Positions 24,647 to 33,440 of a DNA stretch of 64,000 nt are shown here, piece by piece. The notes beneath the pieces are model-generated. The model saw only the letters and a list, made by a program, of their open reading frames with translations. It ran no database searches and was not told the DNA's origin. A program made the position numbers and the translations under genes. Source of the stretch: Olsenella porci (GTDB lineage Bacteria; Actinomycetota; Coriobacteriia; Coriobacteriales; Atopobiaceae); the NCBI RefSeq assembly GCF_009695875.1, contig NZ_VUNC01000001.1, positions 62,001 to 126,000 of the forward strand, written 5' to 3'. The first letter of the stretch is position 1. Each line of letters opens with the position of its first letter.

Positions 24647-25795
24647 CTACCGCCTGGCGCAGGAGAGGACGACGTCGCACACTCTGTCGACGTCCTCGGT
24701 GGTCAGATACGAGCTGAGGGGGAGCGAGAGGGCTCCCGACGCGGCCCTCATGGCAACGGGGGTGTCAGCGGGATCAAACCCCGGCTTGCCCTTGTAGCAG
24801 TCGAGGTCGTTGGTGAGCGGATAGAAGTACTTGGCGCACGAGATGTTGTCCTCGAGCAGGGCGGCCTGCACCTGGTCGCGGCTCGCCCCAAAGACGTCCT
24901 GGTCAAAGATGGCGGGCATGTAGACGAAGTTGTGCTTGGTGTTGGGCTTGGGTCGGCACAGGTTGATGCCCGCAACATCTCCCAGGCGCTCCCAGTAGCG
25001 CTCCGCGGCGACACGGCGCCTGTCGATGTACTCGTCCAGGTGGCGAAGGTTGCAGATGCCCATGGCAGCCTCGAACTCGTTCATCTTGTTGTTGGGGCCC
25101 ACGTAGCCGTAGACCTGCTTGCCGGTGGTGCCAAAGTTCATCTTCTGGTCCAGCATGACGCGGAAGTCATGGTTCTGCTCGGGAGTCCAATCCTTCACAT
25201 GAATGCATGCGGCACCGCCCTCGATGGTGTGGAACGCCTTGGTCGCATGGAACGAGAACATGGAGGCATCCCCCAAGCACGCAGCGGAAACACCGTCCTT
25301 CTCGACGCCAAATGCATGTGCGGCGTCGTAGAGGAGCTTGAGGCCGTGTTTGTCGGCAATCTCGCGCAGGGCGTCGTCGTCGCACAGGTTGCCATACACG
25401 TGCACGGCAAGGATGGCGCTAGTGCGCGGGGTAATGCAACGCTCCACCGATGCGGGGTCGATCGTGAAGTCGTCCGCCTTCACGTCGGCAAAGACGGGGG
25501 TGAGACCCCTGCGCACGATGGCGTGCGTGGTGGATGCGAAGGTGAAGGGGGTCGTGATGACCTCGCCCGTGAGCTCGAGCGACTCCATCACGGCCTCAAT
25601 CGCGGAATGGCCGTGGTCGTAAAGGGCAATCTCTGGGCAGCCCAGGTATTCGTTGAGCTGAGCGATGAAGCGCTTCTCGATGGAGCCCCAGTTGGAGAGC
25701 CAGTGCGACTCCCACAGGGGACGGATCTCGTCCACGTACTCCTCGAAGGGGGGCATGGAAGAGAGGGTTGTGGTGATTCGCTTTGGCTCTGCCAT
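24647..25795 (-). CDS. DegT/DnrJ/EryC1/StrS-type sugar aminotransferase
   Basis: The 382-residue PLP enzyme has the DegT-family plan: ITTPFTFASTTHAIVRRGLT, the PLP-phosphate/aspartate block LLYDAAHAFGV, and the catalytic lysine in FSFHATKAFHT (K186). It differs clearly from the WecE copy at 18166-19299 and fits the group acting on 3- or 4-keto nucleotide sugars, but the product is not predictable. ATG at 25795 has GGAG 6-10 bases before it; an in-frame TTG at 25888 is rejected. It lies downstream of the second ATP-grasp gene with a 137-bp spacer. Confidence 0.88.
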   Translation of the reverse strand: MAEPKRITTTLSSMPPFEEYVDEIRPLWESHWLSNWGSIEKRFIAQLNEYLGCPEIALYDHGHSAIEAVMESLELTGEVITTPFTFASTTHAIVRRGLTPVFADVKADDFTIDPASVERCITPRTSAILAVHVYGNLCDDDALREIADKHGLKLLYDAAHAFGVEKDGVSAACLGDASMFSFHATKAFHTIEGGAACIHVKDWTPEQNHDFRVMLDQKMNFGTTGKQVYGYVGPNNKMNEFEAAMGICNLRHLDEYIDRRRVAAERYWERLGDVAGINLCRPKPNTKHNFVYMPAIFDQDVFGASRDQVQAALLEDNISCAKYFYPLTNDLDCYKGKPGFDPADTPVAMRAASGALSLPLSSYLTTEDVDRVCDVVLSCARR

Positions 25796-25932
25796 CGTCT
25801 GCTCCAACTGTCTGATCGCCAGCTTGCTCAACCGTTTTATTCTATGTTCAGGGCGCTCATGGCTGCCAGGAAGCAGGCGACTAGGCAAAAACTTCAGCCA
25901 CTCGCCAGACGCAACTCTGGCTCACGCAGCGC

Positions 25933-27168
25933 CTACGCGATGCGCGGGCGCACAAGCTTGCCAATGCGACCCATCGCGTCCTCGAGCTGCGCAACGGAGT
26001 CAAAGCGCAGGAACAGTATCCCCAGCGCCTTGTTAGCACCATCGAACCGCTCGACCCTGGCACCCTCGTCCACGTACATGACGGTGCGGTAGAGATAGGG
26101 TCGCAGCTCTGGATCGATGTCCAGCCCCTGGAACACGCCGTCGACCGAGGCATGGGGAACGTAGGTCGCCACGGCGGCGTCGGCGGAGTCGAACGAGACG
26201 TCCATGGAGTAGTCGCCCATGGCGCAGCGGACGTTTGCCTCGACCAGGTCGATGCCAGAGATGTCAGACAGCTGGACGGGGATCATGTTCCCGCCGGCGC
26301 GGGCACCCAGCTCCAGGAAGTATGGCACCCCGCCGCGCCCCACGATCATCTCGACGTTGAATTCGCCAAAGCGTATGCCAAGGCTGTCGACGAGTCGCTG
26401 GATCTGCTCGCGCACCGCGTGCATCTGGGCGTCGGAGAGGCCTGAGGGGTAGCGCTCGCCCACGGGCACCAGGCCACCGAGCGACTGGTCACGCAGGCAG
26501 CTCATGAGCCCCCAGAAGCGAACGGTGCCGCCCACGACGAAGACGTCACCGCCGATGACGCGAGGGAAGGTCGAGGTAATGTACTCCTCCATCAGAAGCG
26601 TGCCATTGCGGGAGAACTCGCGCGCATGCTCCACTGCCGCACGAAAGCGCTCAGGGTCGGGAGCATCCAGGATGCTGATGCCCTTGGAGCCCGACGAGTC
26701 GGTGGGCTTGACCACCACGGGAAACTCGAGGTCGGACGAGAGGCCAAGGAGCCTCTCGGGATCCACGTCGGAGGGGACGGGGATGGACTTGGGGCAGGGA
26801 AACCCGTTCTGGGCAAGATGGCGCCTGAAGAGGTGCTTCACCGAGAGGGTCTGGACCGCCGCAAGCGGGTTGGTGGGAAGGGAGAGGGCCTCGGCGACGT
26901 AGGCCGCGGTAGGCGCCGCCGGGTCAGAGGCATAGGCGAGGACGCCGTCCACGTTCTCCTCGCGCGCTATGCGGAGCATGGCCTCCTGGTCCGTCGTGCT
27001 CTCGAGGTAGAAACGGTCGGCATGGTACTGGCCGGGGTTGTCGGGGAGATAGTCGCAGACCACGGTGCGGTAGCCCAGCCTCTTGGCCGTCTCGATCGCA
27101 ACGACCTGCTGGCGCGACCCTCCGAGCATGAGGATCGAGCGCTTGTCCTCGGAGCTCTGTTCGGGCAC
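25933..27168 (-). CDS. ATP-grasp ligase, glycan-locus type (copy 2)
   Basis: The 411-residue protein is a close paralogue of the ATP-grasp at 16950-18176: LGGSRQQVVAIETAKRLGYR, CDYLPDNPGQYHADRFYLES, PVVVKPTDSSGSKGISIL and LELGARAGGN follow the same order. A GTG start at 27168 is supported by GGAGG 9 bases upstream and shares one base with the stop of the preceding gene (TAGTG), a clear sign of coupled translation. It should catalyse ATP-dependent carboxylate-amine ligation. Its position between a second ATP-grasp gene and a DegT transaminase points to acylation of an amino sugar. The long upstream open frame (to 27384) is a shadow of the next gene. Confidence 0.82.
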   Translation of the reverse strand: MPEQSSEDKRSILMLGGSRQQVVAIETAKRLGYRTVVCDYLPDNPGQYHADRFYLESTTDQEAMLRIAREENVDGVLAYASDPAAPTAAYVAEALSLPTNPLAAVQTLSVKHLFRRHLAQNGFPCPKSIPVPSDVDPERLLGLSSDLEFPVVVKPTDSSGSKGISILDAPDPERFRAAVEHAREFSRNGTLLMEEYITSTFPRVIGGDVFVVGGTVRFWGLMSCLRDQSLGGLVPVGERYPSGLSDAQMHAVREQIQRLVDSLGIRFGEFNVEMIVGRGGVPYFLELGARAGGNMIPVQLSDISGIDLVEANVRCAMGDYSMDVSFDSADAAVATYVPHASVDGVFQGLDIDPELRPYLYRTVMYVDEGARVERFDGANKALGILFLRFDSVAQLEDAMGRIGKLVRPRIA

Positions 27169-28328
27169 TAGTAGGCACCTCCGTTGTTGCGTCGCCTCAG
27201 CGCGTCCGCATCGCCGGAGGCGACGATGGCGTCGATGCGGGCCTCCTTCTCGGCAAAGTACTTCGAGAGGAAGGGGTCCCTCTTGAAGGGGTGGTAGCAC
27301 TGCAGGTACTTGACCCCCGAGTGCGAGTTGATCTCGATGATCTTGGGTCCCTTGTCGGTGAAGCACACGTCGTAGCCCATCCACTCAAGGCAGCCGAGGT
27401 GCAGGCTCAGGGCATGGAGCCTCTCCCTCAGGCTTGGCCAGCAGTCGATCTTGCCGTTGAACGAGCCGCCCGTCTCGGGATGGACGTCCGTCTTGACCAC
27501 GCGGTTGGGATAGATGAGCTCGCCGTTGCCGTACTCGCCGGTCACCAGGTCGAAGTCGACGTTGATGTCGTAGATGTCAGCCTTGTCCGGGTAGGTGTAG
27601 TTGGCCTTGGAGTCATCGTTGTTGGTGCCGCCTGCAAAGCGGAAGTAGGTGCCGGCAAAGCGCACGTCGGTCCCCGTTGGGTTGGCGGTGAGCACCCTCA
27701 GCGTGTGGATGACGGGAGAGACCTTCTCAAGCCCCATGCCCGGATGGAAGAACTCGGTGAAGATGTCGTTGCCGTGGTCGTCGACAAAGCGGCGGACGTC
27801 CTCCTCGCTCGCCGCCTTGTTATTGACGAAGTACTTGCCACCCGAGTAGGCGAGCTTGTTGAAGCCCGCTGCCCTCTGGCCGTTGCAGGGCTTGCAGGCA
27901 AACTCGCCCTTTTCGCGGAGCACCTCGAGAAACGCGTCGTATCCGCCCTTGCCGTGGGCGTTCGTGAGCGGGAGAAGCCCCTTTGTAGAGGCGTAGAAGT
28001 ATGCCTCGGGCATGAGGTCCTGCCACTCGGTGCCCCAGAGCATGTAGTTCATGGTCATCTTGTCGTCGATCCACGCCTTCTGCCAGCTGTTGATGGGCCA
28101 GCAGCGGTGGTACTCGTAGTCGCTCAGGTAGTCGTCGACCGTCTCCTCGGTAAGCCCGAAGGCATAGGCGTCTATCGCATAGAAGCCGTGGCTATGGGCC
28201 CACTCGCGGTAGTCGGGGTCAAAGATGGGGTTCTTGTCCTCTCGTTCCACGACGCCCAGGTAGGCGGCTGCGAGCTTGCGAGAGAAGCCATTGGCGAGAA
28301 GCGCTTCCATCGTGTTGGTGACGATCAT
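27168..28328 (-). CDS. sugar-transfer-associated ATP-grasp protein
   Basis: The 386-residue protein fits the ATPgrasp_ST group. Recognisable features are GEFACKPCNGQRAAGFNKL in the ATP-binding half, IFTEFFHPGM, TLRVLTANP, and the metal-binding end WMGYDVCFTDKGPKIIEINS, where the E/N pair matches the usual ATP-grasp Mg ligands. Such proteins are found in polysaccharide loci and are thought to attach a carboxylate to a sugar or lipid; the reaction is unproved. ATG has GGAG 5-6 bases before it. Its TAG stop overlaps the GTG of the next ATP-grasp, so the two ligases are made together and may act in sequence. Confidence 0.8.
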   Translation of the reverse strand: MIVTNTMEALLANGFSRKLAAAYLGVVEREDKNPIFDPDYREWAHSHGFYAIDAYAFGLTEETVDDYLSDYEYHRCWPINSWQKAWIDDKMTMNYMLWGTEWQDLMPEAYFYASTKGLLPLTNAHGKGGYDAFLEVLREKGEFACKPCNGQRAAGFNKLAYSGGKYFVNNKAASEEDVRRFVDDHGNDIFTEFFHPGMGLEKVSPVIHTLRVLTANPTGTDVRFAGTYFRFAGGTNNDDSKANYTYPDKADIYDINVDFDLVTGEYGNGELIYPNRVVKTDVHPETGGSFNGKIDCWPSLRERLHALSLHLGCLEWMGYDVCFTDKGPKIIEINSHSGVKYLQCYHPFKRDPFLSKYFAEKEARIDAIVASGDADALRRRNNGGAY

Positions 28329-28486
28329 GCTGGCTCCAAGCGACTCGTGTTTGTGACGATGCCCACGTCCCCTGGAACGGGGTGTGAGGTTGCATGCAGA
28401 GATAGATGATAGCCCACGGCAATGTTACGAAAACCTTCTGCCAGATGGATGGACGAATAGCGCTCGTTAACAGCTTCCGAGGGTCA

Positions 28487-30202
28487 TCAAGAGGAGGTCT
28501 CGGTTTGATCTGCAAAGGGGAGTGCCAGAGCAAGTGGCGCCCAGAACCAAAGCGGCAGGGCATAGCGCACGAGGGCGCTCACCGGAGACGCACAGCACGT
28601 GAGCGTAAGAAGGACTGCAGCCATGAGGAGCGACCAGGCGGCGGGACGCAGCCATGCCAGCCACTCGCCACCCGCGTTTCCAGCAACGCTCAGCGTCTGG
28701 GCGCAGCACAGCAGCATGACCCAGAGATACGTGGCCGGATGGAAGAGCAGGGAGACGACAGGGGTCTGGGATAGGCTCCAGACCGCATCATGCAAGCTCA
28801 CCCGTGCCTCGGGGAAGGGCGCCGAGGTTGGAGAGAGCCCCAGGTCCGCCCACATGGTGGAGTCAGACGAGGCACTGCCGACCATCGCCATGTCGGCGTA
28901 GTCATCATTTGTCTGCGCGCGTACGCCAAAGGGGTACCAATACCCTATTGATCCCTCTGTCGCAGAGACCGCGTAGGTCCCAGGTTCCGCAAGTCCCTGC
29001 TGCGCCCACACGCGCAGGTACGCAAGGAGGTTTCGATACCCGGTGAACCTAAAGCGGTCCTTCACCGGGTCCGATATGGACTCGTCATATACCTGCCCAA
29101 GCGTGTCATAGCCAAAGAACGTCTGGTTGAGTACGGAGCGCTGCTCAGGCGTGACCTCGTCAGGATGGTCACGCGCGAACCTCGCCGTCTGCTGCATGGG
29201 GAGCGAGAGGGCTTCTCCAAGCTCACCCTTGGCAATTCCCATAGCGGGATAGAGGGCGTTGTTCACCAGGAAACAGAGAATGAAGACCGTTAGGGCGCAG
29301 AGCATCGCGGGGCATAGCTCCTCTCCATGTCCTTCAACCCTTCCCCCGCGAAGATGGCCCGGGCGCCGCGACGGGGCCGCAAGGGCATAGGCAACGAGCG
29401 CGACCGCAACGATGAAGACGTTGTTATTGCGGAGGAGGCTCGCCAAGACCCCCATCACGCCAATGGCGGGGAAGCCCAGGACCCATGGAATCGGCTCTCC
29501 CCCTCCCCGCTTCCAGGACCTCGCGACCAGCTGCGCGCAGAACAGGTCGAGGGCGCAGGCGGAGTAGACGTCCTTCACGATGAACTGCGCGTACGTTGGG
29601 AATATTGGCATGAGGGAGAAGAAGCAGAGCGAGAGCACGGTGAGCCAACGACGATGGGCCAATCGGTCAACCAACCACATCGTCACCGCAATCGCTGTGC
29701 CCATGAAAACCACCTGGGAGATGGTGAGGGCGAACATCCCGCCGTTTGCTCCCCCAAGAAGGGACCCCAGCTTGAAGGCGATGCCGTACAGGGCGATGAC
29801 CAGAGGGGGATGGTGCGAGGTCATCGGCTGCAGACCAAAGAACATCGGGAGTTCTCCAAATAGGTCTGCGCCAGCGGTCGCCGGAAAGCAAACTACGAGG
29901 ATGGGGATCCAGCAGGCGATTGCTATCCCCGCATAGGCGAGAGGATGCCAGCCGAGGCCGTTGGAGTCCACCCTGCGACTCAAGCTCGCAAAGCAACTTG
30001 AAAGGGCAGCCAGCACGAACGTCGAGACCAAGAATGCGGCGAGCGCCGACAGGGCGACGGACACAGGCTGTTCTCGCATGTACCCCATGGAGTCATAGCG
30101 TTCGGTCCAGAAGCCCAGGGCAAAGAGAAGGGCGAAGATGATCGAAAGCATCACATGCCACCCACGAACGTGCTTCCTCACCCAGTCAGAGACGCCACAC
30201 AT
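28487..30202 (-). CDS. polytopic membrane protein, DUF6020-like (copy 2)
   Basis: The 571-residue protein has about 12 hydrophobic segments. It shares with the gene at 21927-23633 the outer-loop pattern TSHHPPLVIALYGIAFKLGS (compare TNHHPVLTTMVFGWLY), PIFPTYAQFIVKDVYSA, LLRNNNVFIVAVALVAY and IGYWYPFGV. The two are therefore paralogues with the same fold. Function is unknown; a lipid-linked sugar transferase is the most sensible guess. ATG at 30202 is supported by GGGAGA 7 bases before it. It lies 158 bases upstream of the ATP-grasp pair and probably belongs to their operon. Confidence 0.72.
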   Translation of the reverse strand: MCGVSDWVRKHVRGWHVMLSIIFALLFALGFWTERYDSMGYMREQPVSVALSALAAFLVSTFVLAALSSCFASLSRRVDSNGLGWHPLAYAGIAIACWIPILVVCFPATAGADLFGELPMFFGLQPMTSHHPPLVIALYGIAFKLGSLLGGANGGMFALTISQVVFMGTAIAVTMWLVDRLAHRRWLTVLSLCFFSLMPIFPTYAQFIVKDVYSACALDLFCAQLVARSWKRGGGEPIPWVLGFPAIGVMGVLASLLRNNNVFIVAVALVAYALAAPSRRPGHLRGGRVEGHGEELCPAMLCALTVFILCFLVNNALYPAMGIAKGELGEALSLPMQQTARFARDHPDEVTPEQRSVLNQTFFGYDTLGQVYDESISDPVKDRFRFTGYRNLLAYLRVWAQQGLAEPGTYAVSATEGSIGYWYPFGVRAQTNDDYADMAMVGSASSDSTMWADLGLSPTSAPFPEARVSLHDAVWSLSQTPVVSLLFHPATYLWVMLLCCAQTLSVAGNAGGEWLAWLRPAAWSLLMAAVLLTLTCCASPVSALVRYALPLWFWAPLALALPFADQTETSS

Positions 30203-30245
30203 CGTCAATTCTCCCTGTCTCGCATCAACCGTTAAGAAGAAGAGA

Positions 30246-30271
30246 GGGATTCGCACCTCGCCGCGAATCCC
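30246..30271 (-). terminator. terminator after the large L,D-transpeptidase gene
   Basis: GGGATTCGC and GCGAATCCC form a 9-bp stem with an 8-base loop, followed on the reverse strand by TCTCTTCTTCTT. It stands 37 bases after the stop codon. Confidence 0.85.
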
Positions 30272-30307
30272 CCTCCCGACTTCGCTCAGAAGCCCAAGGA
30301 ATGTGTC

Positions 30308-32482
30308 CTAGAACAGATAGACCTCACTCCCAAAGCAGTTATCGTAGATGAATTTGACCTCATCCAATCCCAACCTGATGCATCCGCTAGAGACGTGCGT
30401 GCCGCGACCGTCCGAGTCGATGACGGTGTTGTTAGTTCCGATCTTGTACAGGATGGAGTGGAAGCTTTGCCAGCTTTTTCCATCACCAGCGTAGCAGCAC
30501 AGATAGTAGTGGACTGATGGCGGGGTCACGTCCTGGTAAATCCGATGGGTAAAGCGGAAGTACCCCCTGAAGGTCTTGTCGCCGCGCCCAGTACCGCATA
30601 GCCACACGCGAGATGTCTGCCACGGGTCGTCCGTGCCGCAGGGCCGGTCAAACACAAACGTCAGGAAGTCATCAACCGAGACCGAGAGATAATACCTGTC
30701 GTTTCCACCGCGGGTACGGGCGGCATTGTATGCCTTGTCATATGCGGCGGTGATGTTCTTGTTGCGGTAGAGACAGCCGTCGTTATTGGTCCCCCAAAGT
30801 TGATTCCCGCGTCCGATGAGCACGTTGCGCGCTACGTAACCGTTCCTCTTGTAGCCGTAATAATCGTAAGAACCCGTGCCGTCAGGACCAGGAGCAGAGA
30901 AGAACCCCGTGAGCGCGCCGTGCATCCCGTTGGAGAGGGCGGCAATGTAGTAGCGCTGGAGGGATCCAGCATAGGCGCTAGTCACGAGCCAGCCAAGGTT
31001 CCAGGCGAGCGACCCCGAGTTGTCCGCGAGGACGACGCCGTTGGCGACGCGGGAGACGCCCCTGAGGACGTAGCCCTGGTCGGTGAGGCCCCAGTAGTTC
31101 TTGCCGTCATTGGTGAAGTGGCCGGTCTTTGCCAACGCATACCCACTCTGGTTCACCAGCCAGTAGCGCTGTACGCCAGCGCCGTACTTGTCGGTAACCG
31201 ACCACCCGTCTCCGTTTGCGCGCTCGCTTGCAAGCCTGCCATCGTTGTCGGCAAGGTAGAAGTAGCCGTTTCCGGCAGACGTGCGACCGCGCAGGATGGC
31301 TCCGGTGCCCGTGGCGTAGGCGTAGTACCCTGCGCCCTCGCTCGGAGTGACGAGGCGCGAGACCGCCAGCCTTGCGTCCGAGCCCACCCAGTAGCGCTGG
31401 AGGGAGCCGTAGGCGTTGGTCACAGTCCAGAACCCGTCAATCTTGCTTGGGTCGGCCTTGGCACCGTACCAGGCGATGCCCTCGGGCCTCCAGCCAAGGT
31501 TCACAAGGTTCTTGTTCTCGGCCTCGTTCGAGGTGAAGTTATGCGCACCGGCCTTGGCGTTGGGGTTGTACTCGCGAAGAATCCGCACGCCGGTGACGGT
31601 GTCGGAGTACCAGCCAATTCCCTCGTACTTCCATCCCGCCCGCACGAGCGAGTCGCGCTCTGTCTCGCTCGTGGTGTAGTGATGGTCACCCGCATTGGGG
31701 TTGTACAGGCGATAGACCGGCGCGGTTGAGGCGTTGGGAGCAACCCAGGCGATGCCCTCCCAGCGCCACCCTGCGTTGAAGAGGAACTTCGCCTCGCCCA
31801 GGCTGGCCGTGTAGAAGTGCTCCCCGCTGTTGGGGTTGTACAGGCGGTACATGTTACTGGTGAGGGTGGTGGTGACGACTGCGTTGGCATCTGCGGCAGT
31901 TCGCTCCGCCGCCGGAGCGGGGTCGTCCGCCGCAGCAGGTGCCTCGGACGTGCCCTCGGCTGTCTGCGGCTGACCGGGTATCGTCTCCTGTCCGGACTGG
32001 ATCGTAGTCGCGCCGTAAGTAACAGTCGAGGCTCCGCTGTCAGCATCCCCCTCCGTGGGGGTCGAGCTTGCCCCACCGTCCGTCACTGTCCCGGTCTGCT
32101 CGGGCGCCTCGCCCGCATCGGCAGAGACTGTTGCATCAGCTGAGGACGGCGTGCCAGCCGTGGGCGTCGCGACTTCGGAAGACGCGTCAGTCTCCCCTGC
32201 TCCGTCCTGTGTCTCCGTCTGGGAGACGGTCGCCCCCTGGCTTGACTCCGCACCGGTTGCCTCGGTCTGCGTGACGGTGGCCTTGGACTCGGGGGAGACC
32301 TGGTCCACGACCTCTTGTTGGACGGTCGTCTGGCTGTCGGGCCCCTGCGTCCCGTCGACCTCCAGACCCCGCGCCATCGTAGGCGCCGCGGTCGTTGCGG
32401 TGAAGAATCCGATTGCCGCCGCAAACCCAAGCCCCGCGAATCGGGCGGCGATTGACGTGCGTGCATTCTCTTGCTTGAACAT
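30308..32482 (-). CDS. secreted L,D-transpeptidase with DUF5648 and wall-binding repeats
   Basis: The 724-residue exported protein has a signal-like N-terminus (to about residue 38), a Thr/Ser/Ala/Glu/Gln-rich linker (about 45-205), and three DUF5648-type repeats (about 209-343; YRLYNPNSGEHFYTASLGEA, then YRLYNPNAGDHHYTTSETER). Aromatic wall- or glucan-binding-like repeats follow (about 348-590). The C-terminal YkuD domain ends in THVSSGCIRL, the catalytic Cys motif (about C701). It should cross-link peptidoglycan or attach protein to it outside the cell. The start is chosen because GGAGG precedes this ATG by 5 bases; an ATG four codons upstream overlaps that site. Confidence 0.88.
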   Translation of the reverse strand: MFKQENARTSIAARFAGLGFAAAIGFFTATTAAPTMARGLEVDGTQGPDSQTTVQQEVVDQVSPESKATVTQTEATGAESSQGATVSQTETQDGAGETDASSEVATPTAGTPSSADATVSADAGEAPEQTGTVTDGGASSTPTEGDADSGASTVTYGATTIQSGQETIPGQPQTAEGTSEAPAAADDPAPAAERTAADANAVVTTTLTSNMYRLYNPNSGEHFYTASLGEAKFLFNAGWRWEGIAWVAPNASTAPVYRLYNPNAGDHHYTTSETERDSLVRAGWKYEGIGWYSDTVTGVRILREYNPNAKAGAHNFTSNEAENKNLVNLGWRPEGIAWYGAKADPSKIDGFWTVTNAYGSLQRYWVGSDARLAVSRLVTPSEGAGYYAYATGTGAILRGRTSAGNGYFYLADNDGRLASERANGDGWSVTDKYGAGVQRYWLVNQSGYALAKTGHFTNDGKNYWGLTDQGYVLRGVSRVANGVVLADNSGSLAWNLGWLVTSAYAGSLQRYYIAALSNGMHGALTGFFSAPGPDGTGSYDYYGYKRNGYVARNVLIGRGNQLWGTNNDGCLYRNKNITAAYDKAYNAARTRGGNDRYYLSVSVDDFLTFVFDRPCGTDDPWQTSRVWLCGTGRGDKTFRGYFRFTHRIYQDVTPPSVHYYLCCYAGDGKSWQSFHSILYKIGTNNTVIDSDGRGTHVSSGCIRLGLDEVKFIYDNCFGSEVYLF

Positions 32483-32749
32483 GTGACCCTCCATTGAAAA
32501 AAGTATCGGGTCGTAGCTTGCAGGTGACTTGCGGAAGCCACCTCCCCTTCCATTAAGGTAACCACTTTACCCTCATTTCATGAAGTGCGAGATTGACTAA
32601 GACATTCCAAAAAGACGCTCAGGCAACTTTCATGCCTCTTTCACCCTGTTTTCACACACATGTCGCATCCTAGTTGCGGCCCAAGACGGTAACCCCCGGG
32701 TTGCCCCTGATAGACTGGATGCCACAGGGTCACGAAGGGATTTGCCTCA

Positions 32750-33433
32750 ATGAGAGTTCTCGCCATCATTCCCGCCTACAACGAACAGGAGAGCCTCCTC
32801 GACACCGTTAAGATGGTGACGAGCGAGTGCCCAGACATCGACTACCTGGTAGTGGACGATGGCTCGTCCGACGGGACGGCACAGGTCATGAGGTCGAGTC
32901 GCCTCCATGGGGTAAGCCTACCCGTCAACACGGGCCTGACCTCGGGCATCAGGACAGGCATGAAGTACGCCTATCGCAACGGCTACGATGCCGCCGTGCA
33001 GATTGACGCGGATGGGCAACACCTTCCCCGTTACATCGCACCCATGGCCCAGGCTCTGGAGCGGGAGGGAGCCGACATCGTCATCGCGTCCCGGTACCTC
33101 GACGGAACGGTCAAGCCGGAAGGCGCGCGTGGCGTTGGCTCCAGGCTCATCTCGGGGCTCATCCGGCAGACGACCGGAACTACTATCACCGATCCTACCT
33201 CGGGAATGAGGATGTACAACCACCGGATGATCGAGCTCTTTGCCAAGGGGTTCGACGTCGCACCCGAGCCCGACACCGTCGCCCTCGTGGCAAGGAAGGG
33301 CGGCAAGGTGGTCGAGGTCCCCTGCACTATGCGCGAGCGGCAGGGCGGCGAGAGCTACCTCAAGCTGGGCAATGCCATCAAGTACATGGCACGCACCTGC
33401 ACCTCGATCCTTCTCTTCCAGTGGCTTCGTTAG
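32750..33433 (+). CDS. family 2 glycosyltransferase, DPM1-like
   Basis: The 227-residue GT-A protein (RVLAIIPAYNEQESLLDTVK) has VDDGSSDGT, QIDADGQH as the metal-binding aspartates, and PTSGMRMYN, as in dolichyl/polyprenyl-phosphate mannose synthases of the short, soluble kind. It lacks membrane helices of its own. The next gene, 7 bases away, is a DUF2304 protein; such pairs are common in bacterial glycan loci, where the small membrane protein may hold the enzyme at the membrane. The probable product is a polyprenyl-phosphate sugar or a repeat-unit residue. The ribosome site is GAAGGG. Confidence 0.88.
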   Translation: MRVLAIIPAYNEQESLLDTVKMVTSECPDIDYLVVDDGSSDGTAQVMRSSRLHGVSLPVNTGLTSGIRTGMKYAYRNGYDAAVQIDADGQHLPRYIAPMAQALEREGADIVIASRYLDGTVKPEGARGVGSRLISGLIRQTTGTTITDPTSGMRMYNHRMIELFAKGFDVAPEPDTVALVARKGGKVVEVPCTMRERQGGESYLKLGNAIKYMARTCTSILLFQWLR

Positions 33434-33440
33434 GAGACAG

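Noticed and set aside
25796-25888. TTG-started extension of the second sugar aminotransferase
   Set aside because: The extra 31 residues are basic and not part of the DegT fold; ATG at 25795 has its own ribosome site.
32483-32600. Leader of the large L,D-transpeptidase gene as a c-di-GMP or c-di-AMP riboswitch
   Set aside because: A GGTGGC/GTCACC hairpin and GCAAGC are present, but the other conserved parts of these riboswitches are absent.
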